Origin: Streptomyces californicus
Lineage (GTDB): Bacteria; Actinomycetota; Actinomycetes; Streptomycetales; Streptomycetaceae
Reading direction: 5' to 3'
Length of the DNA stretch: 64,000 nt
Assembly: GCF_000717645.1 (NCBI RefSeq)
Contig: NZ_JNZZ01000012.1
Location: forward strand, 1-64,000
The notes beneath the pieces are model-generated. The model worked only from the letters and a program-made list of their open reading frames with translations. It made no database searches and was not told the origin of the DNA. Position 1 is the stretch's first letter. Each line of letters begins with the position of its first letter. Made by a program: the position numbers and the translations under genes. Below are positions 52,350-61,298 of the stretch, piece by piece.

Positions 52350-53684
52350 TCAGGAGTGGTCGATGAACCGGTCGAGCACGCGCACGCCGAACTGCAGACC
52401 GTCGACCGGGACCCGCTCGTCCACGCCGTGGAACATCCCGGCGAAGTCCAGCTCCGGCGGCAGCTTCAGCGGGGCGAAGCCGAAGCCCCGGATGCCCAGG
52501 TCGTCGAAGGACTTGGCGTCGGTGCCGGCCGAGAGCATGTACGGCACGGCACGGGCGATCGGGTCCTCCGCGACCAGCGCGGTCTGCATGGCGTCGACCA
52601 GCGCGCCGTCGAACGTGGTCTCCAGGGCCTTGTCCGCGTGCACGTCCTCGCGCCGGACGTTGGGGCCGAGGATCCGGTCCAGGTCGGCCAGGAACTCCTC
52701 CTCGTACCCCGGCAGGTACCGGCCGTCCACGTGCGCGGTCGCCTGGCCCGGGATGACGTTGACCTTGTAGCCGGCGCCGAGCTGGGTGGGGTTGGCGGTG
52801 TTCTGGAGGGAGGCGCCGATGAGCTTGGCGATGCCGCCCAGCTTGGCGAGCGTCTCGTCCATGTTCTCCGGGTCCAGCTCGGTGCCGAGCGCGTCCGAGA
52901 GCTCGTCCAGGAAGTGCCGCAGCGTCTTGGTGACCCGCACCGGGAACTTGTGCCGGCCCAGCCGCCCGACCGCCTCGGACAGCTCGGTGATGGCGTTGTC
53001 CTTGTGGATCATCGAGCCGTGTCCCGCGGTGCCGTCCACGGTCAGCTTCATCCAGTGCATGCCCTTCTGGGCCGTCTCCACCAGGTAGAGCCGCAGGTTC
53101 TCGTTGACGGTGAAGGAGAAGCCGCCCACCTCGCTGATCGCCTCGGTGACGCCCTCGAAGAGCCCGGGGTGGTGGTCCACCAGGTAGCGGGCCCCGTACG
53201 TGCCGCCCGCCTCCTCGTCCGCGAGGAAGGCCAGCACGATGTCGCGCGGGGGCTTGCGGCCGGTGCGCATCCGCTCGCGCACGACCGCGAGGGTCATCGC
53301 GTCCATGTCCTTCATGTCGACCGCGCCCCGGCCCCAGACGCAGCCGTCGGCGATCTCCCCGGAGAACGGGTCGTGCGTCCAGTCCGCCGCGTTGGCCGGG
53401 ACGACGTCGGTGTGCCCGTGGATGAGGAGCGCCGGGCGGGAGGGGTCCTCGCCCTCGATCCGGGCGACGGTGGAGGCCCGGCCCTTGTGGGACTCGAAGA
53501 TCTGCGGCTCCAGGCCGACCTCCGCGAGCTTCTCCGCCACGTACTCGGCCGCGAGCCGCTCACCGGGCCCGGAGTGGTCGCCGTAGTTGCTGGTGTCGAT
53601 CCGGATCAGGTCGCGACAGAGGTCGACGACCTCCTGCTCGGCGTTGCCACCGGTCACGGTCCGGCCCGTGCTGCTCTCGCTCAC
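52350..53684 (-). CDS. M20/M25/M40-family metallopeptidase
   Basis: 444 residues. M20 dipeptidase/carboxypeptidase fold: LLIHGHTDVVPANAADW (first zinc His and the following Asp), GRGAVDMKDMDAMTLAV (bridging Asp), LAFLADEEAGGTYGARYLV (catalytic Glu and zinc Glu), AGTDAKSFDDLGIRGFG and FHGVDERVPVDGLQFGVRVL (last zinc His). The lid domain is at about 200-330 (TVDGTAGHGSMIHKDNAI). Likely hydrolyses small peptides or N-acyl amino acids in the cytoplasm; no signal peptide. GTG start after GGAGGGAA; longer starts give a non-family N-terminus. Confidence 0.93.
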   Translation of the reverse strand: MSESSTGRTVTGGNAEQEVVDLCRDLIRIDTSNYGDHSGPGERLAAEYVAEKLAEVGLEPQIFESHKGRASTVARIEGEDPSRPALLIHGHTDVVPANAADWTHDPFSGEIADGCVWGRGAVDMKDMDAMTLAVVRERMRTGRKPPRDIVLAFLADEEAGGTYGARYLVDHHPGLFEGVTEAISEVGGFSFTVNENLRLYLVETAQKGMHWMKLTVDGTAGHGSMIHKDNAITELSEAVGRLGRHKFPVRVTKTLRHFLDELSDALGTELDPENMDETLAKLGGIAKLIGASLQNTANPTQLGAGYKVNVIPGQATAHVDGRYLPGYEEEFLADLDRILGPNVRREDVHADKALETTFDGALVDAMQTALVAEDPIARAVPYMLSAGTDAKSFDDLGIRGFGFAPLKLPPELDFAGMFHGVDERVPVDGLQFGVRVLDRFIDHS

Positions 53685-53867
53685 GCTGGTTCCCTCCACT
53701 GTCGCTGTGGTGCTCCTTCTCATCCTCCCGCGCCCACGGCGTACACCCAAGGCCGCACACCCCCCGTCACGCACCGTTCACAGGGACCGGGGCGTGATCG
53801 AGCACCCTCGAATGTTTGCTATGGTTTTCCACGTCGGAACGGGCACGGCCCGCGAGACAGACACCTT

Positions 53868-53955
53868 GTCCGGGTGGCGGAATGGCAGACGCGCTAGCTT
53901 GAGGTGCTAGTGCCCTTTATCGGGCGTGGGGGTTCAAGTCCCCCCTCGGACACCA
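53868..53955 (+). tRNA. tRNA-Leu(GAG), CCA encoded
   Basis: Starts GTCCGGG, pairing with CTCGGAC (one G-T). D-loop TGGCGGAATGGCAGAC; anticodon stem CTAGC (53894-53898) and GCTAG (53906-53910) with loop TTGAGGT, anticodon GAG at 53901-53903 reading CUC/CUU. Long variable arm TGCCCTTTATCGGGCG, as in leucine tRNAs. T-arm GGGGGTTCAAGTCCCCC. Discriminator A at 53952 and genomic CCA at 53953-53955. A candidate -10 TATGGT (53820-53825) lies 42 bases upstream. Confidence 0.97.
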
Positions 53956-53958
53956 GCG

Positions 53959-53982
53959 GGAGCCCCACTTCGGTGGGGCTCC
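53959..53982 (+). terminator. Terminator of the tRNA-Leu gene
   Basis: Perfect 10-bp stem GGAGCCCCAC with GTGGGGCTCC, tetraloop TTCG, four bases after the CCA end. Confidence 0.92.
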
Positions 53983-54007
53983 TTCGCGTTGTCGGACGGT
54001 TGCGGAA

Positions 54008-54958
54008 ATGGGGACGGCGGTGAGAGGTCGCAGGAGGGCCGCCGGGGGGCCGCTCCCGCAGCGGGGCGGGATCGACGCGGTGCGGGTGCGGTTGCCGGAG
54101 GACCCCGAGGGGCGGTGGGGCTCCGTCGGGGCGTATCTGGTGGCGCGGTTCGGCGGGGCGATCGGGGCGGACCGGGTGGCCGGGATGGTCGCGGCCGGGC
54201 GGTTCGTGGGGGCGGACGGGGTCGCGGTGCGGGGGTCGGAGCCGTACGCCGCCGGGCGGTGCCTCTGGTTCCACCGGGACTTCGCGCCCGAGGAGCCGGT
54301 GCCGTTCCCGGTCGGGGTGGTGTACCGGGACGAGCGGATCGTGGTCGTGGACAAGCCGCACTTCCTGGCGACGATGCCCCGGGGGCGGCACGTCACCGAG
54401 ACCGCGGTGGCCCGGCTGCGGCGGGAACTGGAGCTGCCGGCGTTGCAGCCCGCGCACCGGCTGGACCGGCTGACGGCGGGGCTCCTGCTGTGCGTGGTGC
54501 GGCCCGGGGACCGGGGCGCGTACCAGACGCTGTTCCGGGACCGGCGGGTGCGCAAGGAGTACGACGCGGTGGCTCCGTACGACCCTTCGGTGGCGCTCCC
54601 CCGGACCGTACGCAGCCGGATCGTCAAGGAGCGCGGGGTGCTCGCCGCCCGTGAGGAGCCGGGCGAGGCCAACAGCGAGAGCCGGATCGAGCTGGTGGAG
54701 CGGCGGGGCGGGACCGGGCGCTACCGGCTGCTGCCCGCGACCGGGCGGACGCATCAGCTGCGGGTCCACATGAACGCCCTGGGGCTGCCGATCGTCCACG
54801 ATCCGCTGTACCCGGTGGTGGAGGCGGAGTCGGCCGCCGACGACTTCTCGCGGCCGTTGCAGTTGCTGGCGCGGGTGCTGGAGTTCACCGATCCGGTCGG
54901 CGGGGAGCCGCGCCGCTTCGTAAGCGGGCTGCGGCTCTCCGCCTGGCCGGAGGGGTGA
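54008..54958 (+). CDS. RluA-family pseudouridine synthase
   Basis: 316 residues. Catalytic motif PAHRLDRLTAGLLLCV with the essential Asp, preceded by VVYRDERIVVVDKPHFLATM (the strand with conserved Lys-Pro) and followed by RRVRKEYDAVAP and LPATGRTHQLRVHMNALGLP. This is the RluA/RluD fold that converts uridine to pseudouridine in rRNA or tRNA. The N-terminal S4-like region (about 35-75) seems poorly conserved. The start is uncertain: ATG at 54008 has only a weak site, while GTG at 54020 follows GGGGA by 5 bases. Confidence 0.88.
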   Translation: MGTAVRGRRRAAGGPLPQRGGIDAVRVRLPEDPEGRWGSVGAYLVARFGGAIGADRVAGMVAAGRFVGADGVAVRGSEPYAAGRCLWFHRDFAPEEPVPFPVGVVYRDERIVVVDKPHFLATMPRGRHVTETAVARLRRELELPALQPAHRLDRLTAGLLLCVVRPGDRGAYQTLFRDRRVRKEYDAVAPYDPSVALPRTVRSRIVKERGVLAAREEPGEANSESRIELVERRGGTGRYRLLPATGRTHQLRVHMNALGLPIVHDPLYPVVEAESAADDFSRPLQLLARVLEFTDPVGGEPRRFVSGLRLSAWPEG

Positions 54959-54970
54959 GGCGGGCGGCGC

Positions 54971-55600
54971 TCAGTGGCCGCGCTTGATCCACTCGTCGAG
55001 GTGCGGGGCCTCCGCGCCGATGGTGGTGGGGTCGCCGTGGCCGGTGCGGACCTCGGTGTCGCCCGGGAGCGTGAGCAGCCGGTCCCGGATCGAGTCGATG
55101 ATCGTCGGGAAGGACGAGAACGACCGGCCGGTGGCGCCGGGGCCGCCCTGGAAGAGGGTGTCGCCGGTGAAGACGGCGCCCAGTTCGGGGGCGTACAGGC
55201 AGACGGCGCCGGGGGCGTGGCCCGGGGTGTGCAGGACCGTGAGCACGATGCCCGCCACGGTCAGCTCCTGGCCGTCCGTGAGGGTGCCGTCCGGGGTGTG
55301 CTCCGGGTGGGTCCGCAGCCAGAGCGGCAGGTCGTCCGGGTGGAGCAGGATCGGGGCGCCGGTGGCCCGCGCGAGGTCGGGCGCGGCGTCGATGTGGTCG
55401 TTGTGCGCGTGGGTGCAGACGATGGCGCGCAGGGTACGGCCGCCGAGCGCGGCCTCGATGGCGGCGGCGTCGTGGGCGGCGTCGATGACGATCGCCTCGT
55501 GGTCGTCGCCGACGATCCAGACGTTGTTGTCGACGTCCCACTCGCCGCCGTCGAGGGCGAAGGTGCCGGAGGTGACCAGGTGGTCGATGCGGGCGGCCAT
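54971..55600 (-). CDS. MBL-fold hydrolase next to mscR
   Basis: 209 residues; metallo-beta-lactamase fold with the zinc motif CTHAHNDHID (H-x-H-x-D-H), HTPGHAPGAVCLYAPELG (third His) and FTGDTLFQGGPGATGRSFSS (bridging Asp), and RTGHGDPTTIGAE. The layout matches glyoxalase-II type thioester hydrolases. The ATG overlaps the mscR stop (TGATG), so translation is coupled. It may hydrolyse S-formylmycothiol, the MscR product, or another mycothiol thioester (inference; the family is broad). Confidence 0.9.
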   Translation of the reverse strand: MAARIDHLVTSGTFALDGGEWDVDNNVWIVGDDHEAIVIDAAHDAAAIEAALGGRTLRAIVCTHAHNDHIDAAPDLARATGAPILLHPDDLPLWLRTHPEHTPDGTLTDGQELTVAGIVLTVLHTPGHAPGAVCLYAPELGAVFTGDTLFQGGPGATGRSFSSFPTIIDSIRDRLLTLPGDTEVRTGHGDPTTIGAEAPHLDEWIKRGH

Positions 55601-56685
55601 CAGAAGACCACCACCGAGCGGAGGACGTCGCCGTCGTGCATGCGGGCGAACGCCTGCTCGACGTCGCCGATGCCGATGGTCTCGGTGACGAAGGCGGCGA
55701 GGTCGAGGCGGCCCTGCTGGTGGAGGTCGACGAGCATCGGGAAGTCGCGGGAGGGCAGGCAGTCGCCGTACCAGGAGGACTTGAGGGAGCCGCCGCGGCC
55801 GAAGACGTCCAGGAGCGGCAGTTCGAGCTTCATGTCGGGGGTGGGGACGCCGACGAGGACGACCGTGCCGGCGAGATCGCGGGCGTAGAACGCCTGCTCG
55901 TAGGTCTCCGGGCGGCCGACGGCCTCAATGACGACGTCGGCGCCGTTGCCGCCGGTGAGCGCGCGGATCTCTTCGACGGCGTCGGTGGCGCGGGAGTTGA
56001 CGGTGTGGGTGGCGCCCATCTTCTTCGCCGTCTCCAGCTTGCGGTCGTCGATGTCGACCGCGATGATCTTCGCCGCTCCGGCCAGCCGGGCCCCGGCGAT
56101 CGCCGCGTCGCCGACGCCGCCGCAGCCGATGACGGCGACGGAGTCGCCGCGGCCGACCTGGCCGGTGTTGATGGCGGCGCCGATGCCCGCCATGACGCCG
56201 CAGCCGAGCAGTCCGGCGACCTCCGGGGCGACCTCGGGGTCGACCTTGGTGCACTGGCCGGAGGCGACGAGGGTCTTCTCCGCGAACGCGCCGATGCCGA
56301 GGGCGGGCGACAGTTCGGTGCCGTCGAGCAGCGTCATCTTCTGCTTGGCGTTGTGGGTGTCGAAGCAGTACCAGGGGCGGCCGCGCAGACAGGCGCGGCA
56401 CTGGCCGCACACGGCACGCCAGTTGAGGATGACGAAGTCGCCGGGGGCGACGTCGGTGACGCCCTCGCCGACCGTCTCCACGACGCCCGCCGCCTCGTGG
56501 CCGAGGAGGAAGGGGAACTCGTCGTTGATGCCGCCCTGCTTGTAGTGGAGGTCGGTGTGGCAGACGCCGCACGCCTGGATCTTCACGACGGCCTCGCCCG
56601 GTCCGGGGTCCGGGATCACGATCGTCTCGACCCTGACCGGCTCGTCCTTGCCCGGCGCGATGACCGCTTGCACCTGCTGTGGCAT
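55600..56685 (-). CDS. mscR: S-(hydroxymethyl)mycothiol dehydrogenase MscR
   Basis: 361 residues; zinc-dependent class III-type alcohol dehydrogenase that oxidises the formaldehyde-mycothiol adduct and may reduce S-nitrosomycothiol. Catalytic zinc Cys in [23 protein letters not shown] (His), structural zinc [15 protein letters not shown], the Rossmann GXGXXG in [17 protein letters not shown], and [15 protein letters not shown]. Length and the [19 protein letters not shown] pattern match MscR rather than glutathione-dependent AdhC. GGGAGAGCAGGG precedes the ATG. The MBL gene is coupled downstream. Confidence 0.93.
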   Translation of the reverse strand: MPQQVQAVIAPGKDEPVRVETIVIPDPGPGEAVVKIQACGVCHTDLHYKQGGINDEFPFLLGHEAAGVVETVGEGVTDVAPGDFVILNWRAVCGQCRACLRGRPWYCFDTHNAKQKMTLLDGTELSPALGIGAFAEKTLVASGQCTKVDPEVAPEVAGLLGCGVMAGIGAAINTGQVGRGDSVAVIGCGGVGDAAIAGARLAGAAKIIAVDIDDRKLETAKKMGATHTVNSRATDAVEEIRALTGGNGADVVIEAVGRPETYEQAFYARDLAGTVVLVGVPTPDMKLELPLLDVFGRGGSLKSSWYGDCLPSRDFPMLVDLHQQGRLDLAAFVTETIGIGDVEQAFARMHDGDVLRSVVVF

Positions 56686-56755
56686 AACCCTGCTCTCCCT
56701 GTTCCCGCGCTTCGCGAAGATCGATCGCGGACCACCGTACGCCTTGGCGGGCGCG

Positions 56756-57457
56756 CTACGGAGCGAGCACGTCCAGTTCGTGCAGGGCGCCCACCGCGAT
56801 CTCCTTGGTGATCCGCTCGGCGGCCTCCGGGTCCCCCTCGCGGACGGCTTCGGCGAGGCGTACGTGGAGGGTGACGGCGGCCGGGTCGGGGTCCTCGAAC
56901 ATCACCTGGTGGTGGGTGCGGCCCGCCAGGACCTCCGCCACGACGTCCCCGAGGCGGGCGAACATCTCGTTGCCGGAGGCGTTGAGGACGACGCGGTGGA
57001 AGGCGATGTCGTGTTCGAGGTAGCCCTCCAGTTGCTGGCCGCGTGAGGTGGCGACCATGCCGAGGGCGCGCTCGGTCAGCTCGGCGCACTGCTCGGCGGT
57101 GGCGTGGCGGGCGGCGAGGGAGGCGGCGACCGGCTCGATGGCGGAGCGCAGCACGGTGAGGGAGCGGAGCTGGCGGGGGCGGTCGGCGCCGGCCAGGCGC
57201 CAGCGGATGACCTGGGGGTCGTAGACGTTCCAGGTCGCGGCGGGGCGGACGGTCACGCCGACGCGGCGGCGGGACTCGACCAGGTGCATCGACTCCAGGA
57301 CCCGGACCACTTCGCGGATGACCGTGCGGGAGACGTCGAAGCGCCGGGCCAGCTCGTCGGTGCGCAGCACGCTGCCGGGCGGGCACTGGCCGGAGGAGAT
57401 CTCCAGACCCAGGGTTTCCAGCACATGCGTATGCAGCCCCTGGCTCTGTGTGGTCAT
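56756..57457 (-). CDS. gntR: FadR/GntR-family transcriptional regulator (gluconate)
   Basis: 233 residues. N-terminal GntR wHTH ([40 protein letters not shown]) and C-terminal FadR-type all-helical effector domain ([43 protein letters not shown] for metal binding). It is divergent from gluconate kinase and permease, with operator-like dyads in the shared promoter region, so it is probably their repressor with gluconate or 6-phosphogluconate as effector. Gene symbol is by context. Confidence 0.9.
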   Translation of the reverse strand: MTTQSQGLHTHVLETLGLEISSGQCPPGSVLRTDELARRFDVSRTVIREVVRVLESMHLVESRRRVGVTVRPAATWNVYDPQVIRWRLAGADRPRQLRSLTVLRSAIEPVAASLAARHATAEQCAELTERALGMVATSRGQQLEGYLEHDIAFHRVVLNASGNEMFARLGDVVAEVLAGRTHHQVMFEDPDPAAVTLHVRLAEAVREGDPEAAERITKEIAVGALHELDVLAP

Positions 57458-57485
57458 GGAGCAAGCCTAAACGGCGGCCGACGAG

Positions 57486-57540
57486 AATAATAAGTACGAC
57501 GTTTACGTCACAGGCTCTTGAATAAGTCGTACCTAATAGG
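57486..57540. promoter_or_regulatory. Operator-like dyad in the gntR-gntK promoter region
   Basis: GTACGAC (57494-57500) is inverted as GTCGTAC (57526-57532), 25 bases between arms. Both arms are preceded by AATAAGT (57488-57494 is AATAAGT, 57521-57527 likewise), making a repeated element AATAAGT. The region is A/T rich against the local background. Candidate site for the FadR-type regulator. Confidence 0.55.
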
Positions 57541-57589
57541 TTTCAGTAGCGCGACGGACCGATGTCGAAGAAGACAGCGAGACACCCCC

Positions 57590-58117
57590 ATGAACACCGC
57601 ACCCCCCATGAGCACCCCCCACGTCGTCGTGGTGATGGGCGTAGCAGGAACCGGCAAGACCACGATCGGTCCGCTGCTCGCCGCCGAGCTCGGCGTTCCG
57701 TACGCCGAGGGCGACGACTTCCATCCCCCGGCGAACATCGCCAAGATGTCGGCCGGCACCCCCCTGGACGACGACGACCGGTGGCCCTGGCTAGACGCCA
57801 TCGGTGAGTGGGCGCACGGCCGGGCCGGGCTCGGCGGGGTCGTCTCCAGCTCCGCGCTCAAGCGGGCCTACCGGGACCGGCTGCGGGAGGGGGCGCCCGA
57901 CGCCGTCTTCCTGCATCTGACCGGTGACCGGGAGCTGATCGAGGAGCGGATGGCGGACCGCAAGGGCCACTTCATGCCGACCGCGCTCCTCGACTCGCAG
58001 TTCGCGACGCTCCAGCCGCTCCGGGCCGACGAGGCCGGAGTGAGCGTCGACGTGTCCGGCACCCCTACGGAAATCACCCAGCGAGCCGTCGCGGCACTGC
58101 GCCGGCTCGACAGCTAA
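57590..58117 (+). CDS. gntK: Gluconokinase GntK
   Basis: 175 residues, thermoresistant gluconate kinase type. P-loop VVMGVAGTGKTTIGPLLAAE, then VPYAEGDDFHPPANIAKMSA, TPLDDDDRWPWLDAIGEW, SSSALKRAYRDRLR, FLHLTGDRELIEERMADRKG and HFMPTALLDSQFATLQP. Converts gluconate to 6-phosphogluconate with ATP. The first ATG with a weak GCGAGA is used; a second ATG at 57608 is possible. gntP follows 11 bases later. Confidence 0.94.
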   Translation: MNTAPPMSTPHVVVVMGVAGTGKTTIGPLLAAELGVPYAEGDDFHPPANIAKMSAGTPLDDDDRWPWLDAIGEWAHGRAGLGGVVSSSALKRAYRDRLREGAPDAVFLHLTGDRELIEERMADRKGHFMPTALLDSQFATLQPLRADEAGVSVDVSGTPTEITQRAVAALRRLDS

Positions 58118-58128
58118 GGACCTTCACC

Positions 58129-59526
58129 GTGACCAGTCTCAGCGTCGAGATGCTGGCAGCGGACGCCGCCGAACCGATCACCTCGGCAGGCAACGCTCAG
58201 TTGGGCATCGCCGTTCTGGCGGGCATCGCCGTCATCGTTCTCCTGATCACCAAGCTCAAGATGCACGCCTTCCTGGCGCTGACCATCGGTTCGCTGGCGC
58301 TCGGCTCCTTCGCGGGCGCGGCCCCGGCGGACACGATCGCCAGCTTCACCGCGGGCCTCGGCTCCACCGTGGCCGGCGTGGGCGTCCTCATCGCGCTCGG
58401 CGCGATCCTCGGCAAGCTGCTCGCGGACTCGGGCGGCGCCGACCAGGTCGTCGACACGATCCTGGCGAAGGCGAGCGGCCGGGCGATGCCCTGGGCCATG
58501 GTCCTGATCGCCTCGATCATCGGGCTGCCGCTGTTCTTCGAGGTCGGGATCGTGCTGATGATCCCGGTCGTGCTGCTGGTCGCCAAGCGCGGGAACTACT
58601 CCCTGATGCGGATCGGCATCCCCGCGCTGGCCGGTCTCTCGGTGATGCACGGGCTGATCCCTCCGCACCCCGGCCCGCTGGTCGCGATCGACGCGCTGGA
58701 CGCCAACCTCGGCGTGACGCTGGCCCTCGGTGTGCTGGTCGCCGTCCCGACGGTGATCATCGCCGGTCCGGTCTTCTCCCGCTACGCCGCGCGCTGGGTG
58801 GACATCAAGCCGCCGGAGAACATGATCCCGCAGCGGCCCTCCGAGGAGCTGGACCGCCGTCCGAGCTTCGGGGCGACCCTGGCGACGATCCTGCTGCCGG
58901 TCTTCCTGATGCTGCTCAACGCGCTCGTCGAGATCGTGGTGGACGACCCGGCCAACGGCCTGCAGAAGGTCACCATGGTCATCGGTTCGCCGCTGATCGC
59001 GCTGCTCGCGGCCGTCCTGGTCGGGATGTTCACGCTCGGCCGGGCCGCCGGCTTCACCAAGGGCCGGCTCGCCGGCACGGTGGAGAAGTCCCTCGCCCCG
59101 ATCGCCGGGATCCTGCTGATCGTCGGCGCGGGCGGCGGCTTCAAGCAGACGCTGATCGACGCCGGGGTGGGCCAGATGATCCTGGACTTCTCCGAGAACT
59201 GGTCGATCCCCGCCCTGCTGCTCGGCTGGCTGATCGCCGTCGCGATCCGCCTTGCCACCGGCTCGGCCACGGTCGCCACCATCTCGGCCGCCGGTCTGGT
59301 CGCCCCGCTGGCCGCCGACATGTCGACCTCGCACGCGGCGCTGCTGGTGCTGGCGGTCGGCGCCGGTTCGCTCTTCTTCAGCCATGTGAACGACGCCGGG
59401 TTCTGGCTGGTGAAGGAGTACTTCGGCATGAACGTGGGCCAGACGGTGAAGACCTGGTCCGTCATGGAGACGATCATCTCCGTGGTGGCGATGGCGTTCA
59501 TCCTGCTGCTCTCGCTGCTGCTGTAG
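58129..59526 (+). CDS. gntP: Gluconate:proton symporter GntP family
   Basis: 465 residues with 12 or more transmembrane helices and GntP motifs: GIAVIVLLITKLKMHAFLAL, GIGSTVAGVGV-like GLGSTVAGVGVLIALGAILG, SADQVVDTILAK-type GGADQVVDTILAKASG, GLPLFFEVGIVLMIPVVLLV, MHGLIPPHPGPLVAIDAL, and RLATGSATVATISAAGLVAP. Imports gluconate for GntK. GTG start. Confidence 0.95.
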   Translation: MTSLSVEMLAADAAEPITSAGNAQLGIAVLAGIAVIVLLITKLKMHAFLALTIGSLALGSFAGAAPADTIASFTAGLGSTVAGVGVLIALGAILGKLLADSGGADQVVDTILAKASGRAMPWAMVLIASIIGLPLFFEVGIVLMIPVVLLVAKRGNYSLMRIGIPALAGLSVMHGLIPPHPGPLVAIDALDANLGVTLALGVLVAVPTVIIAGPVFSRYAARWVDIKPPENMIPQRPSEELDRRPSFGATLATILLPVFLMLLNALVEIVVDDPANGLQKVTMVIGSPLIALLAAVLVGMFTLGRAAGFTKGRLAGTVEKSLAPIAGILLIVGAGGGFKQTLIDAGVGQMILDFSENWSIPALLLGWLIAVAIRLATGSATVATISAAGLVAPLAADMSTSHAALLVLAVGAGSLFFSHVNDAGFWLVKEYFGMNVGQTVKTWSVMETIISVVAMAFILLLSLLL

Positions 59527-59574
59527 CCAGGTCCGTACGCCGATACGCGAACGCCGTCCGTACGGCTGACAGCT

Positions 59575-59605
59575 GAACGCCCGCCCCGGTCCGGGGCGGG
59601 CGTTC
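59575..59605. terminator. Bidirectional terminator between gntP and the APC permease
   Basis: 15-bp perfect arms GAACGCCCGCCCCGG (59575-59589) and CCGGGGCGGGCGTTC (59591-59605) around one base. Between convergent genes. Confidence 0.88.
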
Positions 59606-59625
59606 GCGCGTCCGGCTGCGAGGGG

Positions 59626-61197
59626 TCAGCGGCGGGACGCCTCGCTCTCGGCGGCCCTCTCCAGCCGGAACGCCTCGTTGCCGAGGCCGATCCGGGCGTG
59701 CGTCCCGGGCCTGACCGAGCGCAGCACCGCTCCGTACACCAGGCCGCCGACGAGCGCGAGGACGATCACGCCGGGCAGCAGCCAGGTGAGCGCCGATCCG
59801 GGGCCCGAACCGACGAGGACGTCGAAGTCGCGGACGGTGAAGACGGCGATCGCCAGGAGCGCGAGTCCGGCGAGGGCGGAGGCGACCAGGCGCGGGGCCT
59901 GCGCGCGGCCCGCCCCGCGCTTGACGAAGAAGGCGATGACGGCGAAGGAGGCGGCGGCCATCAGCAGGATGACGCCGAGCGCGCCGACGTTGCCCATCCA
60001 GGTGAAGAGCCGCAGGACGGGGGCGGTGGGGTCGCCGACCGGGTTGTCGTCGGTGAACGCGAACGCCGCGATGACCACGACGGAGACCGCGGTCTGGAGC
60101 AGCGAGCCGGTGCCGGGGGCGCCGCTCGCCCGGTTGGTACGGCCGAAGCGGGCGGGCAGCAGCCCCTCGCGGCCCATCGCGAAGGCGTAGCGGGCCACCA
60201 CGTTGTGGAAGCTGAGGAGCGCCGCGAACATCCCGGTGACGAAGAGGATGTGCAGCACGTCGGTGAAGGTGGAGCCGAGCCGCTCCTCGGTGAGGCCGAA
60301 CAGCATGCCGGGGCCCTCCTTGAGGGAGGTGTCGGCGATGGAGCCGGGTCCGGCGGCCACGGTCAGGGCCCAGGAGCTGATCGCCAGGAACAGCGCGGCG
60401 TAGCCGACGGCGAGGAACATCACCCGGGAGACCACGACCTGCGGGCGGCTGGTCTCCTCGGCGTACACCGGGGCCTGCTCGAAGCCGACGAACGCGGCGA
60501 CGCAGAAGCAGAGCGCGGTGCCGAGCCCGGCGCCGGCGAGCGTCTCGGGGTTGAAGGCGTGCAGCGACAGGCCCTCGGGGCCCGGCTTGCCCACGGCGGC
60601 GATGTCGAAGATGACGACGAGGGCGCACTCGATGACCAGGAGGACGCCGAGCACCTTGGCGTTGAGGTCGATCTTGAGCCAGCCGAGGACGCCGACGACC
60701 GCCGCCGAGGCCAGGGCCGGGATCCACCACGCGAGCTCGATGTCGAGGTAGGCGGCGAAGATCCCGGAGACCTCGAAGCCGAGGATGCCGTAGATGCCGA
60801 CCTGCATCGCGCTGTACGCCACCAGCGCCACGAGCGAGGCCCCGGCGCCGGCGGTCGGGCCGAGCCCCCGGGCGATGTAGGCGTAGAACGCGCCCGCGTT
60901 GTGGACGTGCCGGCTCATCTCCGCGTAGCCGACGCTGAACAGCATCAGCACGGCGCCCAGGATGATGTAGAGCAGCGGCTGGCCGACGATGCCCATCACG
61001 CCGAAGACCGTGGGCATCACCCCGGCGACCACCATCAGGGGGGCGCTGGCCGCGACCACCGACAGCAGAAGCCCGGGGGTGCCGAGCCGGCCGGCCCGCA
61101 GGGCGCGTTCCTCGCCCTTGTAGGTGTTGATCCCACCGGTGCCGGCAGCCCTCCCGGGGGCGTCGGTCTCGCTGGAGAATGAGCTGCCGGTCGACAT
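59626..61197 (-). CDS. APC-family amino-acid/polyamine permease
   Basis: 523 residues, about 12 transmembrane helices. APC signature: GLLLSVVAASAPLMVVAGVM in helix 1 and GYAEMSRHVHNAGAFYAYIA in helix 2-3, ARGLGPTAGAGASLVALVAY, and VAAFVGFEQAPVYAEETSRP in helix 6. Imports an amino acid or related organic cation; substrate unknown. The N-terminal 30 residues are cytoplasmic and Gly/Ser rich. Ribosome site GGAAGGGACC is 11 bases before the ATG. It lies after the polyproline-leading gene (101 bases) in the same direction, so possibly cotranscribed. Confidence 0.92.
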   Translation of the reverse strand: MSTGSSFSSETDAPGRAAGTGGINTYKGEERALRAGRLGTPGLLLSVVAASAPLMVVAGVMPTVFGVMGIVGQPLLYIILGAVLMLFSVGYAEMSRHVHNAGAFYAYIARGLGPTAGAGASLVALVAYSAMQVGIYGILGFEVSGIFAAYLDIELAWWIPALASAAVVGVLGWLKIDLNAKVLGVLLVIECALVVIFDIAAVGKPGPEGLSLHAFNPETLAGAGLGTALCFCVAAFVGFEQAPVYAEETSRPQVVVSRVMFLAVGYAALFLAISSWALTVAAGPGSIADTSLKEGPGMLFGLTEERLGSTFTDVLHILFVTGMFAALLSFHNVVARYAFAMGREGLLPARFGRTNRASGAPGTGSLLQTAVSVVVIAAFAFTDDNPVGDPTAPVLRLFTWMGNVGALGVILLMAAASFAVIAFFVKRGAGRAQAPRLVASALAGLALLAIAVFTVRDFDVLVGSGPGSALTWLLPGVIVLALVGGLVYGAVLRSVRPGTHARIGLGNEAFRLERAAESEASRR

Positions 61198-61298
61198 GGC
61201 GGGGTGGTCCCTTCCTTCGTGGTGGAGCCGGTGGGGTGGTGCTCTTCGTACGGCGCGGGGGCGCGTCTCTCAGGAGGCGGCGGGTTCCGGAGCGCGTT

